This document shows, in pieces, positions 26,868 through 35,673 of a stretch of DNA of 44,435 nucleotides (positions within the stretch are counted from its first letter, which is position 1; every line of letters begins with the position of its first letter). Source of the DNA: Guptibacillus hwajinpoensis (GTDB lineage Bacteria; Bacillota; Bacilli; Bacillales; Bacillaceae_O); NCBI GenBank assembly GCA_016841765.1, contig JAENYN010000038.1, positions 1 through 44,435 on the forward strand, given 5' to 3'. The position numbers and the translations under genes were made by a program. The notes beneath the pieces were generated by a model that saw only the letters and a list, made by a program, of their open reading frames with translations, made no database searches and was not told the DNA's origin.

Positions 26868-28565
26868 ATGGAACAAACGTCCCGGAATCCATGGCTTAAA
26901 CATTATCCGGAATCAATCGGGAGAAAACTTGATTATCCGAATAAGCCAGTGGGCCAGTTCTTGAAAGAAGCAGCCGAGGAGATGCCTGAAAAGAAAGCGC
27001 TTCATTTTTTGGGTAAAGAAATGACCTATAAAGAAGTGTATGAGCAGGCAGTCAGGTTTGCCAATTACCTCCAAAAGCTTGGCATCCAAAAAGGCGACAG
27101 GGTTTCCATCATGCTGCCCAACAGCCCCCAGGGAGTCATCAGTTATTATGGCATTGTGCTGGCGGGTGGCATTGTGGTCCAGACAAACCCAATGTATATG
27201 GAACGCGAACTGGAATACCAGCTGAATGACTCAGGTGCCAAAGCCATTGTATGCCTTGACTTGCTGTATCCGAAAGTAAGCGCTGTCAGGGATAAAACAC
27301 CGGTTGAGCATGTTATCGTGACGGGAATCAAGGACTATCTTCCATTCCCGAAAAATGTGATTTATCCGTTTATCCAAAAGAAGGAGCATAACATTGTCGT
27401 GAAGGTGGAAAGCGGCCCAAACACACATTTGTTCACGGATGTGATCCGTTTCGGCGAATTTAAAGAACTGGAGATTCCGATCAATCCGGAGGAAGACCTG
27501 GCCCTGCTCCAGTATACAGGCGGTACCACCGGCAGCCCGAAAGGAGTCATGCTGACACATAGAAACCTCGTGTCCAATACGGCAATGAGCATGGCGTGGA
27601 TGTATAATTTGAAGAAAGGCGAGGAACGGATTCTGGCAATCCTTCCATTTTTCCATGTTTTCGGCCTGACCGTCGTTTTAAACCTTTCCGTCATGTTCCG
27701 TGCCAAGATGATTATCTTGCCGAAATTCGATGCAGAAGATACACTTAAGACAATTGAGAAACAAAAGCCGACGATTTTTCCTGGTGCGCCGACAATTTAT
27801 ATCGCCCTTCTCAACCATCCGAAAATCAAGGATTACAACCTGTCCTCCATCGATTCCTGTATAAGCGGGTCGGCCCCGCTGCCTGTTGAGGTCCAGGAGA
27901 AGTTTGAGGCTGTCACCGGCGGCAAGCTTGTTGAAGGATATGGCCTGACCGAAGCGTCTCCAGTCACCCACTCCAATTTCCTCTGGGAAAAACGGGTTAA
28001 AGGAAGTATAGGGGTGCCGTGGCCTGATACGGATGCCATGATCATTTCCCCTGAAACAGGAGAACGGGCAAAACCGGGCGAAGTTGGTGAGCTGGCAGTG
28101 AAAGGCCCGCAGGTGATGAAAGGTTATTGGAACAGGCCGGAAGAAACGGCGGCGACTTTCCTGAATGGCGAATGGCTTTTGACAGGCGATCTCGGCTATA
28201 TGGATGAAGAAGGCTATTTTTATATCGTAGACCGGAAAAAAGATATGATCATTGCCGGCGGCTTCAATATTTACCCGCGTGAGATCGAAGAAGTCCTGTA
28301 TGAACATGAAGCGATCCAGGAAGCAGTGGTAGCAGGAGTTCCTGACCCTTACCGCGGCGAAACGGTGAAGGCATATATCGTTGTGAAAGAAGGACATACG
28401 CTGACAGAACAGGAAATCAATGAATACTGCCGCAAAAACCTTGCCGCTTATAAAGTTCCCCGACTGTTCGAATTCAAGGATGAACTGCCGAAAACAGCTG
28501 TCGGTAAAATCTTGCGCAGGCAGCTCGTAGAAGAAGAAAAAGAAAAAATCAAGACGGCCCAGTAG
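26868..28565 (+). CDS. lcfA: Long-chain fatty-acid-CoA ligase
   Basis: LcfA activates long-chain fatty acids to acyl-CoA with ATP, the entry step of beta-oxidation. The 565-residue enzyme belongs to the AMP-forming family: P-loop YTGGTTGSPKG (216-226), A-motif GYGLTEASP, TGDLGYMDEEGYFYIVDRKKDMI hinge region and the C-terminal catalytic lysine in PKTAVGKILRR. AAAGGAGGGTGATGAA precedes the ATG. It is the first gene of the fat-degradation block, but a weak terminator and a separate promoter lie between it and fadR. Confidence 0.96.
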   Translation: MEQTSRNPWLKHYPESIGRKLDYPNKPVGQFLKEAAEEMPEKKALHFLGKEMTYKEVYEQAVRFANYLQKLGIQKGDRVSIMLPNSPQGVISYYGIVLAGGIVVQTNPMYMERELEYQLNDSGAKAIVCLDLLYPKVSAVRDKTPVEHVIVTGIKDYLPFPKNVIYPFIQKKEHNIVVKVESGPNTHLFTDVIRFGEFKELEIPINPEEDLALLQYTGGTTGSPKGVMLTHRNLVSNTAMSMAWMYNLKKGEERILAILPFFHVFGLTVVLNLSVMFRAKMIILPKFDAEDTLKTIEKQKPTIFPGAPTIYIALLNHPKIKDYNLSSIDSCISGSAPLPVEVQEKFEAVTGGKLVEGYGLTEASPVTHSNFLWEKRVKGSIGVPWPDTDAMIISPETGERAKPGEVGELAVKGPQVMKGYWNRPEETAATFLNGEWLLTGDLGYMDEEGYFYIVDRKKDMIIAGGFNIYPREIEEVLYEHEAIQEAVVAGVPDPYRGETVKAYIVVKEGHTLTEQEINEYCRKNLAAYKVPRLFEFKDELPKTAVGKILRRQLVEEEKEKIKTAQ

Positions 28566-28570
28566 ACCCG

Positions 28571-28600
28571 GGGAGCCAGCAGCCACGGGCTCTTCTTTTG
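28571..28600 (+). terminator. Weak terminator after lcfA
   Basis: GAGCC (28573-28577) pairs with GGCTC (28588-28592), followed by TTCTTTTG. The short stem and interrupted T run suggest partial read-through into fadR. Confidence 0.4.
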
Positions 28601-28624
28601 AATTTCTTTCTTTGAGGTTCTATA

Positions 28625-28653
28625 TTGACAGTAAATTTAGAATAATATAGAAT
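28625..28653 (+). promoter_or_regulatory. SigA-type promoter for fadR operon
   Basis: TTGACA (28625-28630) and TAGAAT (28648-28653) with a 17-base spacer, just upstream of a FadR operator. Confidence 0.65.
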
Positions 28654-28660
28654 GAAGTTG

Positions 28661-28678
28661 TGAATGAATCATCATTCA
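28661..28678 (+). promoter_or_regulatory. FadR operator
   Basis: TGAATGA and TCATTCA are separated by four bases, a perfect dyad that matches the Bacillus FadR consensus. It lies right after the -10 box, where bound repressor would block fadR-fadB-etfBA transcription until long-chain acyl-CoA releases it. Confidence 0.88.
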
Positions 28679-28704
28679 TTTTTTTAGAGAGGGAGACGGG
28701 GGCT

Positions 28705-29292
28705 GTGAAACAAAACAAACCAAAGTATAAAAAAATCATTGAGGCTGCTGTTGATGTCATTGCGGAAAACGGATACCATCAAGCGCAGGTGTCGCGTATT
28801 GCAAAACATGCTGGTGTAGCAGACGGAACAATCTATCTCTATTTCAAAAACAAAGAAGACATTCTCATTTCACTCTTTCAGGTCAAAATGGGAATTCTTG
28901 TTGAGAAAGTCCAAAAAGCCATTGAAGGAAAAACGGATGCCGAAGAGAAGTTATTAGCATTGACCAGCGTGCATTTCTATCTTTTATCAGAGGATGTGAA
29001 CCTGGCCGTCGTTACGCAGCTTGAACTCAGACAGTCATCAAAATCCCTTCGTCTCAAAATTAACGAAGTGTTGAAAGACTATTTACAGGTTATTGATTCA
29101 ATCCTTGAAGAAGGGATGGCCGCCGGCACGTTTGATCCTGAACTTGATGTCAGGCTCGCAAGGCAGATGATTTTCGGGACGCTTGACGAAACGGCAACCA
29201 ACTGGGTCATGAATGACCATAAATATAATCTGGCGGCGCTCGCTGCTCCTGTTCACCGTCTGTTAGTGAATGGGCTCAGCAATCAATCATAA
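28705..29292 (+). CDS. fadR: TetR-family fatty acid degradation repressor FadR
   Basis: FadR represses beta-oxidation genes and is released by long-chain acyl-CoA. The 195-residue protein has the TetR N-terminal helix-turn-helix (about 6-52, IIEAAVDVIAENGYHQAQVSRIAKHAGVADGTIYLYFKNKEDIL) and a helical ligand-binding domain. The GTG at 28705 is chosen: it gives MKQNKPKYKKII, as in B. subtilis, and AGAGGGAG/GGGGG lie upstream. The frame is open to 28660, but that extension would include the operator. It is first in an operon with fadB, etfB and etfA and is probably autoregulated. Confidence 0.95.
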   Translation: MKQNKPKYKKIIEAAVDVIAENGYHQAQVSRIAKHAGVADGTIYLYFKNKEDILISLFQVKMGILVEKVQKAIEGKTDAEEKLLALTSVHFYLLSEDVNLAVVTQLELRQSSKSLRLKINEVLKDYLQVIDSILEEGMAAGTFDPELDVRLARQMIFGTLDETATNWVMNDHKYNLAALAAPVHRLLVNGLSNQS

Positions 29293-29335
29293 AAAACATT
29301 GCTGTATTAATTCTTACAGGGGAAGAGGTGTATTG

Positions 29336-30109
29336 ATGGAGTTTCTTTCTTGGTCTGTAAAAGAGCGCATTGCTGTTGTCACATTGAACCGTCCGCCTGC
29401 AAATGCGCTTGCATCCGGCCTTCTGGACGAATTGTCACAGATGCTGGATGAAGTCGAAAGTGAAAAGGGAATAAAGGTCATACTCATTCACGGGGAAGGC
29501 CGCTTTTTTTCAGCAGGCGCCGACATCAAAGAGTTTACGAAAATTGAAAGCGATTCCGATTTTCGAAATCTTTCAAAAAAGGGACAGCAGCTGTTTGACA
29601 GAATGGAAAACTTCAAAAAACCGATCATTGCCGCCATTCACGGAGCGGCGCTTGGCGGAGGCCTGGAACTCGCAATGGCCTGCCATATACGCCTTGTGAC
29701 CGAGACAGCTAAGCTTGGGCTTCCTGAATTGACACTTGGCTTGATTCCTGGGTATGCGGGAACACAGCGCCTTCCGCGATACATAGGCAGGCCGAGGGCA
29801 ATTGAAATGATGTTGACAGGTGAACCTATTACCGGCAAAGAAGCTGTCCAGCTGGGCCTCGCCAATCATGCGTATTCAGATGAAACACTGATGGATGAAG
29901 CGTTTGCCCTTGCCGGCAAGATGGCATCAAAAAGCGCTGTTTCCGTTTCGTATGCGCTGGAGCTGTCCAATTATGCGATAGATTCACGGTTTGAAGATGG
30001 CGTTGAAAAAGAAGCGGAACTGTTTGGCCGCGTCTTTCAATCAAATGATGCAAGTGAAGGGATACAGGCTTTCATTGAAAAAAGGAAGCCGGATTTCAAA
30101 GATGAATGA
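29336..30109 (+). CDS. fadB: Enoyl-CoA hydratase
   Basis: Crotonase-family enzyme that hydrates trans-2-enoyl-CoA in beta-oxidation. The 257-residue protein has the oxyanion-hole segments GRFFSAGADIKEF (about 60-72) and AAIHGAALGGGLELAMACH (about 98-116), and the catalytic Glu pair in LPELTLGLIPGYAGTQRLPR. The ATG at 29336 has GGGGAAGAGGTG upstream; the longer open frame from 29270 overlaps fadR and lacks support. It follows fadR by 43 bases and corresponds to fadB (ysiB) of B. subtilis. Confidence 0.95.
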   Translation: MEFLSWSVKERIAVVTLNRPPANALASGLLDELSQMLDEVESEKGIKVILIHGEGRFFSAGADIKEFTKIESDSDFRNLSKKGQQLFDRMENFKKPIIAAIHGAALGGGLELAMACHIRLVTETAKLGLPELTLGLIPGYAGTQRLPRYIGRPRAIEMMLTGEPITGKEAVQLGLANHAYSDETLMDEAFALAGKMASKSAVSVSYALELSNYAIDSRFEDGVEKEAELFGRVFQSNDASEGIQAFIEKRKPDFKDE

Positions 30110-30163
30110 CTTGCTGCCGATCCAGTCAGTATCCAGGTCAATTTATTAGGGAGGGGACTGCTA

Positions 30164-30937
30164 ATGAACATTTATGTGATCATGAAAAGAACATTCGACA
30201 CGGAAGAAAAAATCTCTATCGAAAACGGACGGATTGCCGAAGAGGGTGCTGAGTTCATCATCAACCCTTATGATGAATATGCAATCGAAGAAGCGATCCA
30301 AATCCGTGACAACAATAGCGGTGAAGTGACAGTAGTTACTGTCGGCGGGGAAGATGCGGAAAAAGAGCTGCGCACTGCGCTGGCAATGGGCTGTGATAAA
30401 GCCGTTTTAATTAACACTGAAGACGATGTAGAGGAAGGCGACCAGTTTTCGACTGCCCGAATCCTTGAACAATTTTTCTCCGATAAGGAATATGACCTGA
30501 TTTTGGGTGGCAACGTTGCCATCGATTCAGGGTCCGGGCAGGTTGGCCCTCGTCTTGCTGAGCGTCTGGAGATTCCATACGTCACCACAATCACCAAAAT
30601 TGAGGTTGATGGTGAAAATGTGAAAATTGAGCGCGATGTTGAAGGGGATACAGAAATGATCGAAACCTCGCTGCCGCTGCTTGTAACGGCCCAGCAAGGA
30701 CTGAATGAACCCCGCTATCCATCTCTGCCGGGCATCATGAAAGCGAAGAAAAAACCGTTGGAAGAACTGGAAATAGATGATCTTGATCTTGATGAGGACG
30801 ACGTTGAACCTAAAACGAAGACAATCGAAATTTTCCTTCCTCCTGAAAAAGAAGCAGGAAAAGTGCTTGAAGGAGAATTAGAAGATCAGGTGAAAGAACT
30901 GGTTTCATTACTTCGCAACGAAGCAAAAGTAATTTAA
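30164..30937 (+). CDS. etfB: Electron transfer flavoprotein beta subunit
   Basis: EtfB with EtfA takes electrons from acyl-CoA dehydrogenases. The 257-residue protein shows the AMP-binding ETF fold: MNIYVIMKRTFDTEEKI start, VTVGGEDAEKELRTALAMGCDKAVLI, and the recognition-loop signature LLVTAQQGLNEPRYPSLPGIMKAKKKPLEEL. The acidic segment DDLDLDEDDVE follows. AGGGAGGGG precedes the ATG. etfA follows after 15 bases, so the two subunits are made together, as expected for a heterodimer. Confidence 0.97.
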   Translation: MNIYVIMKRTFDTEEKISIENGRIAEEGAEFIINPYDEYAIEEAIQIRDNNSGEVTVVTVGGEDAEKELRTALAMGCDKAVLINTEDDVEEGDQFSTARILEQFFSDKEYDLILGGNVAIDSGSGQVGPRLAERLEIPYVTTITKIEVDGENVKIERDVEGDTEMIETSLPLLVTAQQGLNEPRYPSLPGIMKAKKKPLEELEIDDLDLDEDDVEPKTKTIEIFLPPEKEAGKVLEGELEDQVKELVSLLRNEAKVI

Positions 30938-30952
30938 CGGGGGGATATCCAC

Positions 30953-31933
30953 ATGTCAAGAAAAGTATTAGTTGTAGGAGAAATTCGCGATGACTCACTT
31001 CGAAATGTATCATTCGAAGCCGTTGGAGCAGGTAAAACCATTGCGGAAGGCGGCGAAATTGTTGCCGTTCTGCTCGGTAAATCCGTCAATGATGAACTTG
31101 CCCAGGAAATGATCCGGCATGGTGCGGACCGTGCCATCAAAGTTGAAAACGATAAATTGGAAAATTATACGCCGGATGGCTACGGCCAGGCATTGATGCA
31201 GGTGATTGAGCAGGAAAACCCTGAGGGAATCGTGATGGGCCATACATCCATCGGGAAAGACCTTTCCCCAAAAGTGGCCAGCAAGCTTGGTTCCGGGCTG
31301 ATTTCTGATGCGACAGAAATTGAAGAATCCGGTGGAAACATCGTGTTCACGCGGCCGATTTATTCAGGAAAAGCATTTGAGAAAAAAGTGGTGACAGACG
31401 GTATTCTCTTCGCGACAATCCGTCCGAATAACATTGAAGCGCCTGAAAAGGATGAATCCCGTTCAGGCGAGGTGTCAGCAGTCGATGCAGATATCAAAGA
31501 CCTGCGCACAATTGTCAAGGACGTGCTCCGCAAAGCCACAGACGGTGTCGACCTTGCAGAAGCGAAAGTAGTCGTTGCCGGCGGCCGCGGTGTGAAGAGT
31601 GCAGAGGGTTTTGATCCGCTGAATGAACTTGCCGAAGTGCTAGGCGCGGCAGTAGGAGCTTCCCGCGGAGCATGTGATGCGGATTACTGTGATTATTCAC
31701 TGCAAATCGGGCAAACCGGTAAAGTGGTCACGCCGGACCTTTATATTGCAGCGGGCATTTCTGGGGCAATCCAGCACCTTGCCGGGATGTCGAACTCAAA
31801 GGTCATCGTAGCCATCAATAAAGATCCGGAAGCCAACATCTTCAATGTGGCTGACTATGGTATTGTCGGCGACCTGTTTGAAGTGGTGCCAATGCTGACC
31901 GAAGAATTCAAAAAACTCAAGGTGAACGCATAA
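30953..31933 (+). CDS. etfA: Electron transfer flavoprotein alpha subunit
   Basis: EtfA binds FAD in the electron-transfer flavoprotein. The 326-residue protein has an N-terminal Rossmann-like domain and the C-terminal FAD domain with [66 protein letters not shown] and [20 protein letters not shown], all conserved. GGGGGG lies eight bases before the ATG. It is the last gene of the fadR operon and is followed by a terminator. Confidence 0.97.
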   Translation: MSRKVLVVGEIRDDSLRNVSFEAVGAGKTIAEGGEIVAVLLGKSVNDELAQEMIRHGADRAIKVENDKLENYTPDGYGQALMQVIEQENPEGIVMGHTSIGKDLSPKVASKLGSGLISDATEIEESGGNIVFTRPIYSGKAFEKKVVTDGILFATIRPNNIEAPEKDESRSGEVSAVDADIKDLRTIVKDVLRKATDGVDLAEAKVVVAGGRGVKSAEGFDPLNELAEVLGAAVGASRGACDADYCDYSLQIGQTGKVVTPDLYIAAGISGAIQHLAGMSNSKVIVAINKDPEANIFNVADYGIVGDLFEVVPMLTEEFKKLKVNA

Positions 31934-31988
31934 ACCGTTATTTCTTCTTAATGGGTACGGTTGCGAGTGCAATATAATAGTAACGAAC

Positions 31989-32032
31989 AATTAACAGTCC
32001 ATTTCGTAAATGAAGTGGGCTGTTAATTTTTT
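31989..32032 (+). terminator. Terminator of fadR-fadB-etfBA
   Basis: ATTAACAGTCCATTT and AAGTGGGCTGTTAAT pair (with one internal mismatch) around CGTAAATG, followed by a T run. Confidence 0.88.
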
Positions 32033-32039
32033 ACTGTGA

Positions 32040-32590
32040 CAGGGGAGTGGTGTTTTCTGTGCTTATCATTGAGGGAGTGGATGAATAAAGGCTTTGAAGG
32101 GAGTCTTTTGTGCCTGTAAGTGAGAGAAGACATTGGTTCCGTTTTTGAAAATGCACGTCCCTTTTTGGGCATGCATAACTCCATTCACTACCTTTATGGT
32201 AGGATGCTGACCATCATTTCTTACCCACTATAATTTTGATAGTATTACACGCCCAATCTGCCATTTTCACAAACCTCGCGTCATAGAAGACACCGTCCGT
32301 GCAACCCGAGATAAGCATGATCTGACGCCGCCCCTGCGCCGCTTGAGAAAGCGGATCCATGCAAAGGAAACCGATCTCACATTTATGCTCACAGCATGTT
32401 TCAGCTATTTAGGTTAGACACCACAGCATCCCCCACTGCCGCTTGCACGTTTCGGTGATACGCCGTATAGTATGGAGTTGAGCAGCAGGATGTGTAATTT
32501 CCATTCAAAAGGGTACGTTATATATGAAAACAAAAATATGGCATGCAATATCCTTGAATGGTATACTTTGATGGAAATGAGTTGTTAGAG
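32040..32590. other. Unexplained 550-bp intergenic interval before trxA
   Basis: No clear gene lies between the etfA terminator and trxA. Visible elements are hairpins CTACC/GGTAG (32188-32202) and CCGCTT-GAGA-AAGCGG (32339-32354, a GNRA tetraloop). On the minus strand there is a short ATG frame (32214-32360, 48 residues) that is open further upstream in a Cys-rich reading. A TATACT near 32560 may be the trxA -10 box. It is either a structured RNA, a gene remnant or regulatory DNA; I cannot decide. Confidence 0.4.
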
Positions 32591-32602
32591 GAGGATTTGT
32601 GA

Positions 32603-32917
32603 ATGGCAATTGTAAATGTGACAGACCAGACTTTTTCAAATGAAACGAACGACGGTGTAGTACTCGTTGACTTCTGGGCACCATGGTGCGGACCTTGTAA
32701 GATGATCGCTCCTGTACTGGAAGAAATCAACTCAGAGATGGGCGACAACTTGAAAATCGCCAAATTGAACGTTGATGAAAACCAGGAAACAGCAGGACGC
32801 TTCGGTGTAATGAGCATCCCGACACTTCTTGTCTTCAAGAATGGTGAAGTGGTGGATCAAATCATCGGCTTCCAGCCAAAAGAAGCACTTACCCAAACCC
32901 TGCAAAAACATATGTAA
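32603..32917 (+). CDS. trxA: Thioredoxin
   Basis: A 104-residue cytosolic thioredoxin that reduces protein disulfides and serves ribonucleotide reductase. The active site WCGPC is at 28-32 and the cis-proline loop SIPTLLVF follows around residue 73. AGAGGAGGATTTG precedes the ATG. In B. subtilis trxA is essential and is followed directly by uvrC; here 9.5 kb of other genes intervene. It is a single-gene unit with its own terminator. Confidence 0.98.
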   Translation: MAIVNVTDQTFSNETNDGVVLVDFWAPWCGPCKMIAPVLEEINSEMGDNLKIAKLNVDENQETAGRFGVMSIPTLLVFKNGEVVDQIIGFQPKEALTQTLQKHM

Positions 32918-32932
32918 TTCATAAGCAATCAG

Positions 32933-32965
32933 AGGATCCGGAGGACAATCTCCGGGTCCTTTTTA
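32933..32965 (+). terminator. Terminator of trxA
   Basis: AGGATCCGGAG (32933-32943) pairs with CTCCGGGTCCT (32950-32960; one T-G wobble), then a T run. Confidence 0.92.
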
Positions 32966-32970
32966 TTTTT

Positions 32971-33138
32971 GTAAGCAATAAAATTTATGCGATGTGGATA
33001 AAAAGCCAGAAGGGCATCATCAAGCTACAGGCGCCTGTGTCTATCCGTCATAATCGGTGATCACCTCCCTGAAGGAAAGACACATTCCGGCGCCCCCGCT
33101 TATGCATACGCCGCTAAGCGGGATTCTTGCGCTTTTGT
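32971..33138 (+). repeat. Intergenic repeat type B, copy after trxA
   Basis: A more diverged copy: GCGATGTGGATAAAAAGCCAGAAGGG, CATCATCAAGCTACAGGCGCC, CTATCCGTCATAATCGG, CCTCCCTGAAGG, CCGCTTATGCATACGCCGCTAAGCGG and TGCGCTTTTG. The right arm is better kept than the left. It begins directly after the trxA terminator. Confidence 0.75.
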
Positions 33139-33182
33139 ACCGGCTAGAAAAGGAACGTAAAAAGCCGTTCACAAATTGTTCA

Positions 33183-33211
33183 TTGACAATGATAATCGTT
33201 ATCGGTAAAAT
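33183..33211 (+). promoter_or_regulatory. Fur-controlled promoter of the lipoprotein gene
   Basis: TTGACA (33183-33188) and TAAAAT (33206-33211) are 17 bases apart. A Fur box (TGATAATCGTTATCG, 33190-33204; two mismatches to the 7-1-7 consensus) fills the spacer. A second, weaker half-match (TGAAAAGCATTATCA, 33230-33244) lies downstream. Iron-loaded Fur should repress. Confidence 0.8.
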
Positions 33212-33272
33212 GACAATTGTACTTATAAATGAAAAGCATTATCAATTACATTGATGGAAGGGGAAAGCATTC

Positions 33273-34508
33273 ATGAAAAAGAAAACGTTGACATTAGTAG
33301 CAAGTGCACTACTTGCCGGAGGTGTTCTTGCCGGATGCGGAAATCAAGAGGCAGACGAACCGAAAGAAGAGCCGAAACAGGAAGATCAGGCGACTGAGGA
33401 AAATCAGGCTGAACAAAATAACGAAAGCGAAGAAAAGGATGCCGGGCAAAATGCGGCTGATACAAATACAGAAGCAGAGGTAAACGCATATCAGGCCATG
33501 ATGGACTCTCTTGGTGCCGCAAAAGAAGGCAACGAAGTGGACTGGGATAAGGTCAAGAGTGAATACGATGGGAATTTAAAGGAAGCAGTGAATGCCGTAA
33601 ACGGTGAGTTTGACCAGGCGATCCAGGCAGCAATCAGTGCCGGGCAGAGCGGGGAACTTGATGCCAATGTGGCAAGGCAAATCATTGATAAGACGACTCA
33701 ATCCTATTTCTATCAGAAGCATAAGGGTCTCCATTCCGATACGGCAGCAGCACTTGAGGAAGGAAATGCTGAAGAGGCCGGCAAAATATTTGAAGACCTG
33801 AACCTTCTAATTGATAAAGTGATCATCCCTACTGCTGAAAAGAGGGACAGTTACTATGAGTTATCAGGTGAAGACAGTATCGTAGAAAATATCAACAGCG
33901 GCCTGAAGGCACAGAAAGAAGCTCTTGACGCCGGAAAAGCCGACGATTTCGGAGTATATAAGCAAATCACTGACAAATCCATTTACAGAAGCCACTATCT
34001 TGCCGCTCAATCTTATGCAGAGAAAATCGAGAAGGCGGTACAGGAAGGAAATGCAGATGAGACTGAATTGAAAATCATGCAGGCAGAAGGCTGGGGTTTC
34101 CTCCAGGCAATCAAAGGATCACTTGCTGGCGGTGATGAAGAAGCGGCAAACAAACTGAATGACCTGTTCAGCCTTGATAAGACTGAGCCATCCGCAATAA
34201 AGGCTGATGAAGTTTCCCAGCTGTTTACCGATGCGTTTGCCGGAAAAATCACCGGTTACCATGAAAAAGTTCCGGCTGCCCTTGAAGAAGGAGAAGTGGC
34301 AGAGGCTCGGACTGAAGCTATGGAAGCGAATGTATTCCTGAAGGCGATTGAAATGGAGCTGGCTGACAAGCTTGGTGAAGAGCAGGCTGAATCACTGCTT
34401 GATAAGGCGCAAAAATGGTATGAAGCAGTTGCAGTGGAAAATGCTGAAGAAGCATCGAAGTTGAGTGATGAGATCACTGCCTCTGTAAAAGAGGTTTCAT
34501 CTAAATAG
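33273..34508 (+). CDS. Fur-regulated helical-repeat lipoprotein, probable iron-uptake component
   Basis: A 411-residue lipoprotein: signal peptide with lipobox LAGC (Cys22), then an acidic Glu/Gln/Asn-rich linker (23-68), then an all-helical domain. Three related segments appear at about 140-182, 234-280 and 322-360, each with an aromatic/His-rich helix followed by an A-x-x-E-G-x-x-x-E motif (ALEEGNAEEA, AVQEGNADET, ALEEGEVAEA) and a hydrophobic helix (FLQAI, FLKAI). It lacks the HxxE signature of imelysin-like EfeO/EfeM and has no cupredoxin. GGAAGGGGAA precedes the ATG. It is its own transcript between a Fur promoter and a terminator. Function in iron capture at the cell surface is inferred from regulation and the nearby FTR1 gene; heme or another metal is possible. 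Confidence 0.75.
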   Translation: MKKKTLTLVASALLAGGVLAGCGNQEADEPKEEPKQEDQATEENQAEQNNESEEKDAGQNAADTNTEAEVNAYQAMMDSLGAAKEGNEVDWDKVKSEYDGNLKEAVNAVNGEFDQAIQAAISAGQSGELDANVARQIIDKTTQSYFYQKHKGLHSDTAAALEEGNAEEAGKIFEDLNLLIDKVIIPTAEKRDSYYELSGEDSIVENINSGLKAQKEALDAGKADDFGVYKQITDKSIYRSHYLAAQSYAEKIEKAVQEGNADETELKIMQAEGWGFLQAIKGSLAGGDEEAANKLNDLFSLDKTEPSAIKADEVSQLFTDAFAGKITGYHEKVPAALEEGEVAEARTEAMEANVFLKAIEMELADKLGEEQAESLLDKAQKWYEAVAVENAEEASKLSDEITASVKEVSSK

Positions 34509-34515
34509 TAAGGAG

Positions 34516-34542
34516 GCCGCCGGTCAGGCGGCTTTCTTTCTG
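34516..34542 (+). terminator. Terminator of the lipoprotein gene
   Basis: GCCGCC (34516-34521) pairs with GGCGGC (34527-34532) around GGTCA, followed by TTTCTTTCT. Confidence 0.75.
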
Positions 34543-34601
34543 TACTGCCCTTCATCTGGAGGCTGACAAAACGGCCTGTCCATCTCATCTATGATAGAAT
34601 A

Positions 34602-34630
34602 TTGACTAGCCAGCGGAACGTGGGTATACT
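34602..34630 (+). promoter_or_regulatory. SigA-type promoter of the glycoconjugate operon
   Basis: TTGACT (34602-34607) and TATACT (34625-34630) with a 17-base spacer. No Fur box is present. A perfect 12-base palindrome, TGACAATTGTCA (34673-34684), lies in the leader, 23 bases before the first start codon, and could be an operator. Confidence 0.65.
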
Positions 34631-34707
34631 GTTTTGGCTTATTTCTCTTCCCTGGTACATTTATAACTTAAATGACAATTGTCAACGATATCAATGAGGT
34701 GTGGTTT

Positions 34708-35673
34708 ATGAAAATACTTATTACAGGCGGTGCTGGTTTTATCGGAAGCCGGCTGGCTAAACAATTGATCGGGAAAGGCCAAGACATAATGATTTTGGAC
34801 AGCTTGCACCCATACTATGATCCGGCCCGGAAATTGGCACAGCTGGCAGATATCAAGGAAACAGGTGATTTTTTATTTAAGGATGAAAACCTGCTGAATG
34901 AAGAAGCGGCTTTGGCCATATTCAAAGCTTTCCAGCCGGAAGCAGTCATCCACCTTGCTGCCATTCCCGGTGTGCCGGCTTCTCTGAAAAAACCCCATGA
35001 CTATATCGATTATGATATCAAAGCGACTGTAAATGCCTTGAAGGCTGCGGGTGAGTCAGGTGCCGGGCAATTTATTTTTGCATCCTCTTCATCCGTTTAT
35101 GGTGAACAATCGGGCATGCCCCTTCATGAAGGACAGGCATCCGGAAATCCTGTTTCCCCATATGCTGCCGCAAAATTCGGGGCTGAAGCGTTTTGCCGCG
35201 CCTACCAGTCGATCTATCATTTCAATTTGAGCATCCTCCGCTTTTTTACAGTTTACGGGCCGTGGGGCCGGCCGGATATGGCCATTCCAATCTTTCTTGA
35301 CAGGCTGCAGTCCGGTGAAAAGATCACCTTGAATGGAACAGGCATTGCAAGGGACTTTACGTATATCGACGACATTACCGGAGGCATAGAACAGGCACTT
35401 GCATATCCGTATCCTAATGAAACGTTCAATCTGGGTGCAGGGAAGCCGGAGAAAATGGATACCTTGCTTGCACATTTGAAAACACATTTTCCGGAGATGG
35501 AGGTCGAACAGAGGCCGTTCCGGAAAGGCGATGTTACCGAAACTTGGGCAAACATTTCAAAGGCAGGGAAAATGATTGGGTATAAGCCGGAAATTACACT
35601 AGAAGAGGGCCTTGCACGCACCATTGCATGGCATAAAGCGTATAACCATGGCAAAGCGCATCATTTTCGTTAG
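34708..35673 (+). CDS. NAD-dependent sugar-nucleotide epimerase/dehydratase
   Basis: A 321-residue extended short-chain dehydrogenase. The N-terminal GGAGFIG NAD site, the catalytic Ser in FASSSSVYG, YxxxK in SPYAAAKFGAE, and RFFTVYGPWGRPDMAI are typical of UDP-glucuronate or UDP-glucose 4-epimerases. The exact sugar cannot be told. GAGGTG lies before the ATG at 34708; the earlier in-frame ATG at 34672 overlaps the palindrome and has no ribosome binding site. It is first of four overlapping genes and probably makes the activated sugar used by the GT2 enzyme downstream. Confidence 0.85.
   Translation: MKILITGGAGFIGSRLAKQLIGKGQDIMILDSLHPYYDPARKLAQLADIKETGDFLFKDENLLNEEAALAIFKAFQPEAVIHLAAIPGVPASLKKPHDYIDYDIKATVNALKAAGESGAGQFIFASSSSVYGEQSGMPLHEGQASGNPVSPYAAAKFGAEAFCRAYQSIYHFNLSILRFFTVYGPWGRPDMAIPIFLDRLQSGEKITLNGTGIARDFTYIDDITGGIEQALAYPYPNETFNLGAGKPEKMDTLLAHLKTHFPEMEVEQRPFRKGDVTETWANISKAGKMIGYKPEITLEEGLARTIAWHKAYNHGKAHHFR

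Noticed and set aside
27678-28586. 302-codon frame opposite lcfA
   Set aside because: It is the antisense shadow of the conserved ligase, with no known motif.
33273-34508. Assignment of the lipoprotein to EfeO/EfeM (imelysin, M75)
   Set aside because: The HxxE signature and a cupredoxin domain were not found.
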